64,000 bases of DNA from JABFSA01 sp963827515 (GTDB lineage Bacteria > Acidobacteriota > Vicinamibacteria > Vicinamibacterales > UBA2999). Of this stretch, positions 26,599 through 35,704 are shown in pieces. Under the pieces are notes generated by a model. It was not told the origin of the DNA. It searched no databases and saw only the letters and a list, made by a program, of their open reading frames with translations. Position 1 is the first letter of the stretch. Each line of letters begins with the position of its first letter. Made by a program: the position numbers and the translations under genes. The stretch is taken from the NCBI GenBank assembly GCA_963827515.1, contig CAWHBF010000025.1, positions 186,001-250,000 on the forward strand. The letters are read 5' to 3'.

Positions 26599-29373
26599 AT
26601 GCTGACACATCGCATCGTTCGAGCCGTGGCCGTGGCGGCCGTGCTCGGCGGATCGGCGTCGACGACCCTGGCTCAGGCGCCAGCGACGCCAACCACTCCC
26701 ACGATTTGCGGCGCTTCCGTGCCGCCTCCAGCGAATCTCCCGCCAGCCGGCTCCGGTCCGGTTATCTACCTCATCGCGCCCTGTTTCCCGGCCCAGGGAA
26801 ACGCTCCGAATGTCGACGCGCAGACCTATCTGTATTACATGGAGTTGGCGAAGAAGCCTTCGCAGCCGAGTCAAAACATTTGGGTGCCGTGGAACGCGCA
26901 GGCAGAACAGACCGCCGTTGCCGATCACAAGCGCCTCTGGGCGACGGGCTTCCTCAGCGACCTGTCGATCGAGGCCACCGACTACACCTTCTCCAACGGC
27001 GTCATCGGCAAGCTGGTGACCTACAACATGGAGGAGCGTGAGCGGGTCAAGATCGTGAACTACGAGGGCAGCAAGCAGATCGACCGCGCGAAGATCGACG
27101 AACAACTCAGGGCGCGCAGCATTGAGCTGCGCCTCGATTCGTTTCTGGATAACGGAACGATTCGGCGCATCGAGACCGTCTTGCGAGAAATGATGGCCGA
27201 GAAGGGGTTCACCAACGCCCAAGTGTCGCACACGGTGACGGCAGTGGCTGGCGGCCCCAAGCTCGTGAATGTGACCTTCACGGTCGGTGAGGGGCCCAAG
27301 ATCAAGATTCGCAGCATCGATTTCGTCGGGAACGTCGCCAAGGCCGATGGGACGCTGAAACGCAAGATGAAGGACAACAAGACGCCCGGCATCTTCGGTC
27401 TCATCATGCGCGGCGGCACGTATCAGGAGGCGAAGTTCGAGTCCGACGCCGACTTGATCCAGTCCTACTACCGTAATGAAGGGTACGTGCAGGCGCAGAT
27501 CGGGCAGCCCGAGCTCAAGGTCCTCGAAAACTCCAAGGACGGCAAGACGCGGTGGGTGCAGTTGGTCATTCCGGTGACCGAAGGGGAGCGGTATCGCGTG
27601 GGGTCCTTCTCGGTGGATGGAAACACCGTGGTCAGGAGCGAGGCGCTCATGCCGCTCTTCAAGGTGAAGGTCGGCGACTGGTACAACGAGAAGGAGGTCC
27701 GCGACGGTCTGGTCAAGGCGCGCGAGATGTACGGCGCCGGTGGCTACATGGAGTTCACCGGGTTTCCCGACATCAAGCCGAGCGATGACGCGAACGCCGC
27801 GGTGCCGGATGCCCTGGCTGCGCCAGAACCCGAAGGCCCACCGACGGTGGAGGTCACGATGCGGCTGCAGGAGGGTAAGCAGTACCTCGTCAACCGGATC
27901 ACGTTCGTGGGGAACACCACCACGCGCGACAACGTGATCCGCCGAGAGATGCGGCTCATCGAAGGCTCGGTCTTCAACACGGAAGCGCTCAAGTACAGCG
28001 TCCGCCGGTTGAATCAGCTGGGGTATTTCGAAACGATCAACGAGCAGGATCAGCAGGCGACGAAGGTCGACAAGACACCGGGTCGCGACGGCATGGTCGA
28101 CGTGACCATGACGCTCAAGGAACAGAATCGCAACCAGCTCACGTTCGGCGCGGGGGTATCCCAATACGAGGGTATGTTTGGTCAGCTCGGATTCCAGACC
28201 GCCAACTTCCTGGGACGAGGCGAGAGCCTCACCCTGTCGCTGCAGGCTGGTAACCGCGCCCAGAACTATCAGGTCGCGTTTACCGAGCCGTTCCTCTTCG
28301 ACCGCAACATCACCGGTGGCTTCGACATCTACAAACGCTCGCTTCAGTACGTCGGCTACTACACGCAGGGGTCCACCGGCGGCAACGTCACCTTCGGTTT
28401 CCCGCTCGCTGGCTTCAGCCGGATGTTTGTCAACTACTCGTACGAACAGGTGAAGATGAGCGACCTCAGCGAGGCGCTCATCGACGCGTCGTGCACGGTC
28501 GCCGTGCGTGGCTGTTCGATCATCTCCTCACTGAGCGATCTGTCCCAGTTGTCCGACACCCAGCTCGAGGTGCTGCGTCGAAATCCATTTATCTACGATT
28601 CACTGCTCATCGGCCAGGGTGGCCGTCGGACAATCAGCAAGGTGGTGCCGAGTTTCGTGCACAACACCGTGGACAATCCGATCTTCCCGAACACCGGCAA
28701 GCGGTACACGGCGTCAGTCGACCTGGCGGTGCTCGGCGGCAACACGAATTTCATCAAACCCAGCCTGGAAGGGATCTGGTTCTTTCGCCATACGTCGCGA
28801 ACCTCCGTCGGCTTCCGGACGAAGTTTCAGTACATCGCGCCGGCCCGAAGCACCGAGGCGCTGCCGATCTTCGAGCGGTTGTTCGAGGGTGGCGAATACA
28901 GCGTCCGCGGATACGACATCCGGTCGATCGGACCGACCGTTCCGGGTTCACTGGTAGTCCTCGGCGGGAACAAGAGCCTGTTGTTCAACGCCGAGTACAT
29001 GATCTCAATCGCGTCTCAGGTGCGTCTGATCTTCTTTTACGACGCCGGCCAGGTTCGCGACGTGGGCGACTCCTTCAGCTGGATGCAGGAGCTGACGACG
29101 ACGGTGCAGCCGCCGCCGCCTGTGCTGTTCGATCCTCTGGGGTCCGGATCCCTCACCGACCCTAGCGCGCCCGGACCTCAGACGGTGGGGCTGGGCAGTG
29201 TGTCCGCGTTCAAGACGTCCACCGGCGCGGAGGTGCGCTTCTTCATGCCGGTACTGAATGTCCCGTTCCGGCTGATCTTTGCGGCCAATCCGCAGCGCGC
29301 GGGCGTGCTGGACAACGACTTCCGCCCGGCCAAGGACTTCACCTTCAAGTTTGCGGTTGGCTCGACGTTCTGA
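26599..29373 (+). CDS. bamA: Outer-membrane protein assembly factor BamA
   Basis: The product has 924 residues, longer than the about 800 usual. A signal peptide (MLTHRIVRAVAVAAVLGGSASTTLAQ) is followed by an unusual Pro/Thr-rich, Cys-containing segment (about 27-100), then POTRA domains (e.g. GEGPKIKIRSIDFVGN and KQYLVNRITFVGNTTTRDNVIRREMRLIEGSVFN). An Omp85 barrel follows, with LTFGAGVSQYEGMFGQLGFQTANFLGRG, the lid-loop signature region GGEYSVRGYDIRSIGP (VRGY motif) and a C-terminal Phe. It inserts beta-barrel proteins. The start at 26599 is chosen for its signal peptide. skp and lipid A genes follow, as in many diderms. Confidence 0.92.
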   Translation: MLTHRIVRAVAVAAVLGGSASTTLAQAPATPTTPTICGASVPPPANLPPAGSGPVIYLIAPCFPAQGNAPNVDAQTYLYYMELAKKPSQPSQNIWVPWNAQAEQTAVADHKRLWATGFLSDLSIEATDYTFSNGVIGKLVTYNMEERERVKIVNYEGSKQIDRAKIDEQLRARSIELRLDSFLDNGTIRRIETVLREMMAEKGFTNAQVSHTVTAVAGGPKLVNVTFTVGEGPKIKIRSIDFVGNVAKADGTLKRKMKDNKTPGIFGLIMRGGTYQEAKFESDADLIQSYYRNEGYVQAQIGQPELKVLENSKDGKTRWVQLVIPVTEGERYRVGSFSVDGNTVVRSEALMPLFKVKVGDWYNEKEVRDGLVKAREMYGAGGYMEFTGFPDIKPSDDANAAVPDALAAPEPEGPPTVEVTMRLQEGKQYLVNRITFVGNTTTRDNVIRREMRLIEGSVFNTEALKYSVRRLNQLGYFETINEQDQQATKVDKTPGRDGMVDVTMTLKEQNRNQLTFGAGVSQYEGMFGQLGFQTANFLGRGESLTLSLQAGNRAQNYQVAFTEPFLFDRNITGGFDIYKRSLQYVGYYTQGSTGGNVTFGFPLAGFSRMFVNYSYEQVKMSDLSEALIDASCTVAVRGCSIISSLSDLSQLSDTQLEVLRRNPFIYDSLLIGQGGRRTISKVVPSFVHNTVDNPIFPNTGKRYTASVDLAVLGGNTNFIKPSLEGIWFFRHTSRTSVGFRTKFQYIAPARSTEALPIFERLFEGGEYSVRGYDIRSIGPTVPGSLVVLGGNKSLLFNAEYMISIASQVRLIFFYDAGQVRDVGDSFSWMQELTTTVQPPPPVLFDPLGSGSLTDPSAPGPQTVGLGSVSAFKTSTGAEVRFFMPVLNVPFRLIFAANPQRAGVLDNDFRPAKDFTFKFAVGSTF

Positions 29374-29799
29374 CTACGGGTGGACGACAGTCACCTGGTA
29401 GGCTGCGAGGTCGGGAATCTTGCCCACGTCATAGACGCGCACGCAGAGGTTGCTGGCGATCGACGCGGCCCCGATGACCCTCGCACCCTGTGCCGCATTG
29501 TCGTTGGCGATCACGGTCTGACAGGTCTCACCGTTCCAGGTCCCGAGGAGGAGCCCGATATTGGTGACGACGCCTTCAGGGCCGAGGGAATCGAGCGTGG
29601 CCACGATCGTGCCGGACGACCCTGCGAGAAATGGGTGGGTCACCGCGCCGTTCCGGTTGAGTTCGCCTGCAAAAGCCTCGGAGACGAGTGGAGGGCCCGG
29701 GCTGGGCCCTATCAGAGGTGGGGGGTCGTCGTCGCCGCAGGCTACCATGAGGGCCGAACTCAAGAGAACCAGAAGCGCGCGGGACGTCAATCGGTGCAT
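29374..29799 (-). CDS. Predicted lipoprotein of unknown function
   Basis: The 141-residue product has a lipoprotein signal peptide, with lipobox MVACGDDD giving Cys21 as the modified residue and Asp following (an inner-membrane retention signal in enterobacteria). A Pro-rich linker is followed by an about 100-residue beta-rich domain (SEAFAGELNRNGAVTHPFLAG, GTIVATLDSLGPEGVVTNIGLLLGTW, NLCVRVYDVG) resembling the pre-peptidase or fibronectin-like sandwich seen in secreted proteins. It ends one base after the bamA stop on the opposite strand. Function unknown. Confidence 0.75.
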   Translation of the reverse strand: MHRLTSRALLVLLSSALMVACGDDDPPPLIGPSPGPPLVSEAFAGELNRNGAVTHPFLAGSSGTIVATLDSLGPEGVVTNIGLLLGTWNGETCQTVIANDNAAQGARVIGAASIASNLCVRVYDVGKIPDLAAYQVTVVHP

Positions 29800-29902
29800 T
29801 TAGGCTCCATCGGTGATGCGGTGTCGCGACAAGTGATCTTACTGGGTGGTCGATCTGGAGTAAAATCATGGACTTCCGCTTGAATCGAAAGGACTGATAG
29901 GA

Positions 29903-30547
29903 ATGAGAGGTCTTGCCTTGGCCGTGACGGTCTACTCCGTGCTCACCGTCGCGCCGCTCTTCGCCCAGACGCCTGCCGCAGCCCCCCCGGCCGCAGTTCA
30001 GGCACCGGCTCCCGCGCCTCAAGTCCAGCGGGCGTTTCCCGTTGGCACGAAGTACGCGTTCGTGAACATTCAGCGTATCGCCGCTGAGTCGGCTGCCGGG
30101 AAGACGCTAGCCGGCAAGGTGCAGGCGCTCAATCAGCAGAAGGTCAACGAGCTGAACGAGAAGAACAAAGCCTTGCAGGGTTCGCAGCAGAAGCTCGAGT
30201 CCGGCGGATCCGTGCTAAGCCCGACGGCGATTGCGCAGCTCCAGAAGGACATCGAACGTCAGCAGGTCGACATTCAGCGCTTCACGGAGGACGCCCAGCA
30301 GGACGTCACCAACCTTCAGACGCAGCTGCAGGAAGAGTTTCAGGTCAGGCTGTCGCCGATCATCCAGCAAGTAGCCACCGAACGCGGCCTGCACATGCTC
30401 TTCAGCGTCGTGGACAGTGGCCTCGTGTGGGCCGACCCCTCGCTGGACATCACGCCCGAGGTGATTCAGAAGTTCGATGGGGCACCGTCTGCCGCGGCCC
30501 CGGCACCGAAACCGGCCGCAGCAGCTCCGAAGCCAGCTGGTCAGTAG
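29903..30547 (+). CDS. OmpH/Skp-family periplasmic chaperone
   Basis: The 214-residue product has a signal peptide (MRGLALAVTVYSVLTVAPLFAQ) and an Ala/Pro-rich spacer. The OmpH domain follows: KYAFVNIQRIAAESAAGKTLAGKVQALNQQKVNELNEKNKALQ is the first beta strand and start of the long coiled tentacle (about residues 50-145), and LSPIIQQVATERGLHMLFSVVDSGLVWADPSLDIT closes the body. Skp holds unfolded outer-membrane proteins in the periplasm for BamA. The C-terminal Ala/Pro/Lys tail is unusual but low-complexity. It lies between bamA and fabZ-lpxA, the classical neighbourhood. Confidence 0.88.
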   Translation: MRGLALAVTVYSVLTVAPLFAQTPAAAPPAAVQAPAPAPQVQRAFPVGTKYAFVNIQRIAAESAAGKTLAGKVQALNQQKVNELNEKNKALQGSQQKLESGGSVLSPTAIAQLQKDIERQQVDIQRFTEDAQQDVTNLQTQLQEEFQVRLSPIIQQVATERGLHMLFSVVDSGLVWADPSLDITPEVIQKFDGAPSAAAPAPKPAAAAPKPAGQ

Positions 30548-30746
30548 TCCTGAATACCGTCGTTCGCGCTTCTGGAGTGCTCGGCCCTCGACACGCGCAG
30601 ACCGCCCTGAGCCAGTCGTCCGTCGACCTCGCTCGGGGCGAACCTGGGGCCCTCGAAGGGTCGAAGGGCGCTTCCCGGTTCCCGTTCAGGTTCAGTAACA
30701 TACAACGCGACCCTGAACACAACCGGAGCAGGGAGCACCCAGAAGC

Positions 30747-32015
30747 GTGAACGAGTCCACCGTGCCCCTCGATCTCCCTGCGCTGCTGGATCGGTATTAC
30801 TACCGCTATCCGTCCTACCTCGTCGACACGGTTTCCGAACACCAGCCTGGCGGCCGATTGGTTGCCATCAAGAGCGTCACCGTCAACGAAGAGTTCTTCC
30901 AGGGTCACTTCCCGGGCACTCCGTTGATGCCCGGTGTGTTGATGATCGAGGCCCTCGTCCAGGTGGCGGCGGTGTTGTTGCTCGATCGCGCTGTCGCAGC
31001 GTCGAGCGCTCGCGTGTGGCTCCGCGGCGTCGACAACGCGAAATTCAGACGGCAGGTGGTACCTGGCGACCGGCTCAGACTCGAGGTCGAGCTCGGCCGC
31101 GTTCGGTCGCGACTCGCCAAGGTACGCGCCACCGCGTTCGTCGACAATCAGCCCGTGGCGGAAGCAGACTTGCTGCTTGGGATCGAAACCGGCGCGGCGT
31201 CCGTTCACCCAACGGCGGTGGTCCATCCAGCGGCGCGAATCGGCGCGGGCACCACCGTCGGGCCCTACTGCACGATCGGACCTGAAGTCGTCATCGGTGA
31301 CCGGTGTCGGATTGGCGCGTCGGTTGTCATCGATGGTTGGACCGAGATCGGTGACGACACGCAGATCTATCCGATGGCGTCGATTGGACTGGCCCCGCAG
31401 GATCTGAAGTACAAGGGCGAGCGCACGCGGCTCGTTATCGGGCGCGGCAACACCTTCCGTGAGTTCGTCACCGTCAATAGGGGCACGCTTGGGGGAGGCG
31501 GGTCCACGTCGATTGGCGACCGCAACTTGTTCATGGCGTACGCACACGTGGCACACGACTGCCACATCGGTACGTCCACCATCTTCGGCAATGGCGCGAC
31601 ACTGGGCGGTCATGTGACGGTCGAAGACTTCGCCACGGTGAGCGCCTATTCGGGGGTCCACCCGTTCTGCCGGGTCGGCCGGCACGCGTATGTCGGCGGC
31701 TACTCGGTCGTGACCAAGGACGCCCTGCCGTTTGGAAAATCGGTCGGCAACAGGGCCCGGACCTACGGCCTCAACACGATCGGCCTCGTTCGGCGTGGCT
31801 TTTCCCCGGACACGATCGAGCAGCTCAAGCGGGCGTACCGCTACCTCCTGCAGTCGAAGCTGAACGCTTCACGTGCCCTCGTCCAGATCGAGCGCGACCC
31901 GGCGCTGACCTCCCCGGAAGTGCACTACCTCGTGGAGTTCATCCGCGGCTCACAGCGAGGGGTCATTCTGCGCAGGCCTGCCAGGCGGGTCGAGGGGCTC
32001 GTCGCGGATGAGTAG
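30747..32015 (+). CDS. Bifunctional 3-hydroxyacyl-ACP dehydratase FabZ / UDP-GlcNAc acyltransferase LpxA
   Basis: This is one 422-codon frame. Residues about 1-148 are FabZ, with the hot-dog active site GHFPGTPLMPGVLMIEALVQ giving His54 and Glu68. From about residue 152 (VHPTAVVHPAARIGAGTTVGPYCTIG) an LpxA left-handed beta-helix begins, with the catalytic-His segment AYAHVAHDC (His270), the NRGT motif and a C-terminal helical domain (NTIGLVRRGFSPDTIEQLKRAYR). LpxA adds 3-hydroxyacyl chains from ACP to UDP-GlcNAc. FabZ consumes the same 3-hydroxyacyl-ACP, so the fusion joins the two competing branches. Each half is full length. The start is a GTG. Confidence 0.92.
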   Translation: MNESTVPLDLPALLDRYYYRYPSYLVDTVSEHQPGGRLVAIKSVTVNEEFFQGHFPGTPLMPGVLMIEALVQVAAVLLLDRAVAASSARVWLRGVDNAKFRRQVVPGDRLRLEVELGRVRSRLAKVRATAFVDNQPVAEADLLLGIETGAASVHPTAVVHPAARIGAGTTVGPYCTIGPEVVIGDRCRIGASVVIDGWTEIGDDTQIYPMASIGLAPQDLKYKGERTRLVIGRGNTFREFVTVNRGTLGGGGSTSIGDRNLFMAYAHVAHDCHIGTSTIFGNGATLGGHVTVEDFATVSAYSGVHPFCRVGRHAYVGGYSVVTKDALPFGKSVGNRARTYGLNTIGLVRRGFSPDTIEQLKRAYRYLLQSKLNASRALVQIERDPALTSPEVHYLVEFIRGSQRGVILRRPARRVEGLVADE

Positions 32016-32036
32016 CGCGCGGCGACCAGTATCCAC

Positions 32037-32873
32037 ATGCGTCTCGGACTGATCGCCGGCAACGGTCGATTCCCGTTCCTGGTGCTGGACGCGGCCCGAG
32101 CGCAGGGGCACGACGTCGTGGTCGTGGCAGCGGAGGAAGAGGCATCGCAGGAGCTCAACGAAGCTGCGCGGCACCACGGATCGTCCATCCACTGGGTGTC
32201 GCTCGGACAGCTCGGACAATGCGTCAGCCTGCTCACGCGTGAGGGCGTGACGCATGCCGTGATGGCCGGGCAGGTCAAACACGCCAAGCTCTTCTCACGC
32301 GGGATCGTCCCCGACTTGCTCTTCCTGAAAGTGCTGAAACAGCTGGCCTCCAGAAACACGGACGGCCTCATCGGCGCGGTCGCCAACGTGCTGCGCGAGC
32401 GTGGGATTGAGCTGATCGACTCCACCGCGCTGCTACGGCCGCTGCTTGCCCGGGAGGGCGTCTTGACCACACGCGGTCCGAACGACGATGAGCGGAAGGA
32501 TTTCGAGTTCGGTTACAAGATGGCCGACGCGATTGCCGCCCTCGATATCGGTCAGACCGTTGCGATTCGCCAGCAGGCGGTCGTCGCCGTCGAGGCCATG
32601 GAGGGGACGGACGAGGTTATCGCCCGCGCGGGAAGGCTGGCAGGTGCTGGCGTATCGGTCGTGAAGGTGGCGAAACCGAACCAGGACATGCGGTTCGACG
32701 TACCGGTCGTCGGCGTGGCGACCATCCGGGCGATGCGGACAGCTGGTGCATCGGCACTGTCCATCGACGCAGGGAGGACGCTCGTGATCGATGGCGATGC
32801 GGTGTTCTCGGCCGCCGACGAGGCAGGCATCACGATCGTGGGCCGGCCGTCCCGGGACAACCAAGGCCAATGA
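32037..32873 (+). CDS. lpxI: UDP-2,3-diacylglucosamine diphosphatase LpxI
   Basis: The 278-residue product is of the LpxI (DUF1009) family, unrelated to LpxH. Marks seen are the N-terminal RLGLIAGNGRFPFLVLDAA, HAVMAGQVKHAKLF, LIDSTALLRPLLA and the C-terminal TVAIRQQAVVAVEAMEGTDEVI...VVKVAKPNQDMRFDVPVVG block. It hydrolyses UDP-2,3-diacylglucosamine to lipid X in lipid A synthesis. It follows lpxA by 21 bases and overlaps the Gfo/Idh gene by 4 bases. lpxD and lpxB are not in the window. Confidence 0.94.
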   Translation: MRLGLIAGNGRFPFLVLDAARAQGHDVVVVAAEEEASQELNEAARHHGSSIHWVSLGQLGQCVSLLTREGVTHAVMAGQVKHAKLFSRGIVPDLLFLKVLKQLASRNTDGLIGAVANVLRERGIELIDSTALLRPLLAREGVLTTRGPNDDERKDFEFGYKMADAIAALDIGQTVAIRQQAVVAVEAMEGTDEVIARAGRLAGAGVSVVKVAKPNQDMRFDVPVVGVATIRAMRTAGASALSIDAGRTLVIDGDAVFSAADEAGITIVGRPSRDNQGQ

Positions 32874-33852
32874 CGAGAACACGAGTTGCCGTGATCGGCG
32901 TGGGTCACTTGGGGCAGCATCACGCGCGCCTCCTGGCAGCGATGCCGGAGGTAGAGCTCGTCGCGGTGGTCGACACGAAACCTGGGCGGGCCGAGGAGAT
33001 TGCCGCGAAGTACGGCGCGGCCGCGTTGACCGACGCGGCGGGGCTGGTGGGTCGTGTGGATGCGGTGACCATTGCCACACCCACGGCATCACACGTCGAC
33101 GTGGCGCTGTCATTCGTGGAGGCCGGCGCCGCCGTGCTCGTGGAGAAGCCGATCGCCATCAGCCTCGATGAGGCCGATCGGCTGGTCGAGGCCGCCGCGG
33201 CCCGTGGCACCGTGTTGGCAGTCGGCCATACCGAGCGCTTCAATCCGGCGGTTGTCGCCGGGCTGCCGCTCGTCTCGGCCCCTCGCTTCGTGGAGATTCA
33301 TCGCCTTGGCACGTTTCCGGATCGCAGTCTTGATATCGACGTCATCTTCGACCTGATGATTCACGATTTGGACGTGCTGCTGACGGTGGTTGGCAGCGAC
33401 GTCGTGTCGGTCGAGGCGGTCGGAGTGAATGTGTTGACGCGGCGGGTGGACATCGCGAATGCGCGGCTGCGTTTCGCGTGCGGGTGTATTGCCAACGTGA
33501 CCGCTAGCCGAATCAGCCGAGACCGCGTGCGCAAGGCGCGGTTCTTCCAGCGGGATTCCTATGTGTCGATCGACTATGCGGCGCAGGAGGTGGAGGCGTA
33601 CCGGATAGTGGCATCCTCCGCGACTGTCGCTCGCGCCTCGGGGGGGCCGTCGGTGTCGCACCTGTCGAAGGCACGGGTGACGGTCGGCCGATGATTCTGG
33701 GTGGGGCGGTCGAGGTAGTCAGGGATGAGCCACTGCATCGGGAGTTATCCGATTTCATCGAGGCGGTCCGGACTGGCCGGGAACCCGGTGTGACAGGCCG
33801 AGACGGTCGTGCCGCCTTGGCGCTTGCCACCCGCGTGGCTGAGTTACTGTGA
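32870..33852 (+). CDS. Gfo/Idh/MocA-family oxidoreductase, frame broken near its 3' end
   Basis: The Rossmann start VAVIGVGHLGQHHARLLAAMPEVELVAVVD, the EKPIAISLDEADRLVEAA motif with catalytic-type Lys and the HDLDVLL helix are typical. The in-frame stop at 33692-33694 removes the family's C-terminal helix, but the missing end (RDEPLHRELSDFIEAVRTGREPGVTGRDG...LALATRVAELL) is present in another frame up to 33852. A run of seven G at 33640-33646 is the likely site of the indel. Neighbouring lpxA and lpxI suggest a nucleotide-sugar substrate. GnnA, which oxidises UDP-GlcNAc beside lpxA in some bacteria, is one possibility, but no partner aminotransferase is seen. Confidence 0.8.
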
Positions 33853-33865
33853 TGGCGAGGCTGTC

Positions 33866-34762
33866 ATGGCGGGTCTAACGTTCGACACCTTGAGTGAGCA
33901 CGTCTCGGCGGGCGAGCGCCTGAGTGACGCCGATCTTCTCGAACTCTCGCGTGCGCCGGATATCCTGCAAATCGGGATGCTAGCCGACGTCGTGCGTCGT
34001 CGGCTCAACGGGACCAGGGTCACGTACCTTCGCGTGGTGTCTCATCCCTGGGATCAGGACATGGTCGAATCGATGCCGCCGGCGGCACGAGAGGTCAGGC
34101 TTACTGGAACGCCCGCCTCGCTGGGGGTCGCCCTGACCGCGATCGAGCGAACAAAGGTCATCGCGGGCGACCGAACGGTTTCCGGTTTTTCGTGGGGCGA
34201 TGTGGTGCGCCTCGCCTCTTCCGACGGCACATCGGTCGCGAGCGTCCTGTCGAGACTTCGCGGTGCCGGTCTCGACGCGCTCGTCGATGTTCCTCTCGAT
34301 TCAGAGGGAGGGGTGGAAGCGGCCCTCGAGAGCCTCTGCGGGGCCCAATTTCGACAGATCAGAGTGACGGTCGAGCGGGCGCCGGCCGTTGAACGGACGA
34401 CGCTGATGATCCAGGCCGCCGCCCTGCAGGAGCGGTATCGGTGCATTCAAGCGTTGAGCCCGCTGCCGAGTGTCCTTCAGCCGTTTCGGCCAACCACGGG
34501 ATATGAAGATGTCCGAGGGGTGGCTGTCGCGCGGCTTGCGGCGCCCAACATTCCAATGATCCAGGTGGATTGGCTTCGCTACGGCCCGAAGTTGGCGCAG
34601 GTGGCGCTGACCTTTGGTGCTGACGATCTCGACGCCGTGTCCGGTTCTGATGATGCACCGGACGGTACCCGCCGGGCACCGATGGAAGAGCTCCGTCGCA
34701 ACATCATTGCGGCTGGACTCACACCGGCCGAGCGTGACGGCCACTTCAACCTGCTCGCGTGA
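33866..34762 (+). CDS. MqnE/MqnC-related protein lacking the radical-SAM cysteines
   Basis: The product has 298 residues. The N-terminus (GERLSDADLLELSRAPDILQIGMLADVVRRRLNG) and the C-terminus (TTGYEDVRGVAVARLAAPNIPMIQVDWLRYGPKLAQVALTFGADDLDAVSG) match the flanks of aminofutalosine synthase MqnE and relatives MqnC/CofH. Between them the NYTNVCxxxCxxC loop is replaced by TYLRVVSHPWDQDM and the PGGGAEI SAM-binding turn by VDVPLDSEG. The only cysteines (SLCGAQF, RCIQA) do not form CxxxCxxC. Such a protein should bind neither the 4Fe-4S cluster nor SAM normally. It overlaps mqnA by GTGA. It may be a scaffold, regulator or degraded paralogue. A true MqnE would have to lie elsewhere. Confidence 0.75.
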   Translation: MAGLTFDTLSEHVSAGERLSDADLLELSRAPDILQIGMLADVVRRRLNGTRVTYLRVVSHPWDQDMVESMPPAAREVRLTGTPASLGVALTAIERTKVIAGDRTVSGFSWGDVVRLASSDGTSVASVLSRLRGAGLDALVDVPLDSEGGVEAALESLCGAQFRQIRVTVERAPAVERTTLMIQAAALQERYRCIQALSPLPSVLQPFRPTTGYEDVRGVAVARLAAPNIPMIQVDWLRYGPKLAQVALTFGADDLDAVSGSDDAPDGTRRAPMEELRRNIIAAGLTPAERDGHFNLLA

Positions 34763-35598
34763 CATCGCCCTCCGACAGCCCTCAGGGCAGGCCGCTCGAC
34801 GATGTTCGGGGCACGCGGGTGCGTTTGGGCGCCGTCGGCTATCTGAATGCCCGGCCGTTGACGTGGGCACTCGACCGTTCGCCCGAACGGTGGCACATCC
34901 GCTATGACGTCCCGTCGGTCTGCTCGGCGCTGCTGTACGCCGGAGAGGTCGGCCTGGGGCTGATCCCATCCATCGACTACCTGCAGTCGCCGGACTATCG
35001 GATCGTGCCGGGCGTGGGCATCGGGTCACGAGGTCCCGTTGCATCGGTGGCCCTCTTCACACGTTTCCCGCTCGGCGACGTCAAACGAATAGCCCTCGAC
35101 ACCAGCTCACGCACATCGGTGGCGCTCGTACGCGTGCTCTGTCACCGTCGCTTTCGGATCGAACCGGAGTTCGTGCCGCATGGTCCGGATCTCGAAGCGA
35201 TGACCCGTGGATCCGATGCAGCCCTCCTGATCGGCGACCCCGCCCTCGAAGTCAAACACGAAGCGCTCGGGCTGAGGAAAATCGATCTCGGCGCTGAATG
35301 GACGGCGATGACAGGCCTGCCGTTCGTCTACGCCGCGTGGACCGGCAGGGCCGGTGCGATCACCGACGCCGAGGTTGGCCGATTGCAGGACGCGCAGCAG
35401 GAGGGCGTTCAGTCGACGGACGACATCGCGGCGGAGTACGGTCGAGGGAACCCGGATGCCACGGCGCGGGCAGCGGCGTACCTAAGGGATAATGTGAAGT
35501 ACGGTCTGGGTCTCGAGGAAGCAAGGGGCTTACAGACCTTTCTCGACTACGCGGCGGATCTCAATCTGGCTCCGAGACGGACTCTGGAGTTTTTCTAG
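34759..35598 (+). CDS. mqnA: Chorismate dehydratase MqnA
   Basis: The 279-residue product is a periplasmic-binding-protein-like fold enzyme of the futalosine menaquinone pathway. It removes water from chorismate to give 3-[(1-carboxyvinyl)oxy]benzoate. Seen are RLGAVGYLNARPLTWAL, the VPSVCSALLYAGEVGLGLIPSIDYL block, RIALDTSSRTSVALVRVL and LLIGDPAL, all family hallmarks, with the expected length. The GTG start overlaps the MqnE-like gene stop (GTGA), so the two are translationally coupled. Confidence 0.93.
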   Translation: MTSPSDSPQGRPLDDVRGTRVRLGAVGYLNARPLTWALDRSPERWHIRYDVPSVCSALLYAGEVGLGLIPSIDYLQSPDYRIVPGVGIGSRGPVASVALFTRFPLGDVKRIALDTSSRTSVALVRVLCHRRFRIEPEFVPHGPDLEAMTRGSDAALLIGDPALEVKHEALGLRKIDLGAEWTAMTGLPFVYAAWTGRAGAITDAEVGRLQDAQQEGVQSTDDIAAEYGRGNPDATARAAAYLRDNVKYGLGLEEARGLQTFLDYAADLNLAPRRTLEFF

Positions 35599-35700
35599 GC
35601 GGGTCCGCTGCGCGGCACCCGCCCTGCGTACGCAGACCGGGTGCCGCGCAATAGACCGGGCATGTAGGCCGGGTGCCGACGCAGCGGACCCGGCGGGATG
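35599..35700 (+). repeat. Family A palindromic repeats
   Basis: Three units lie between mqnA and mqnC: GGCGGGTCCGC/GCGGCACCCGCC directly after the stop, then ACCGGGTGCCGC and GTAGGCCGGGTGCCG/GCGGACCCGGC. The gap is otherwise empty. Confidence 0.75.
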
Positions 35701-35704
35701 ATCG

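Noticed and set aside
25801..28164. A 787-codon open frame on the minus strand across clpC and bamA.
   Set aside because: It spans two real genes and the gap between them in antisense, and has the same low-information composition; it is a codon-bias shadow.
33691..33852. A separate 53-residue gene starting at ATG 33691.
   Set aside because: Its sequence is the expected C-terminal helix of the preceding Gfo/Idh protein, so a frameshift explains it better.
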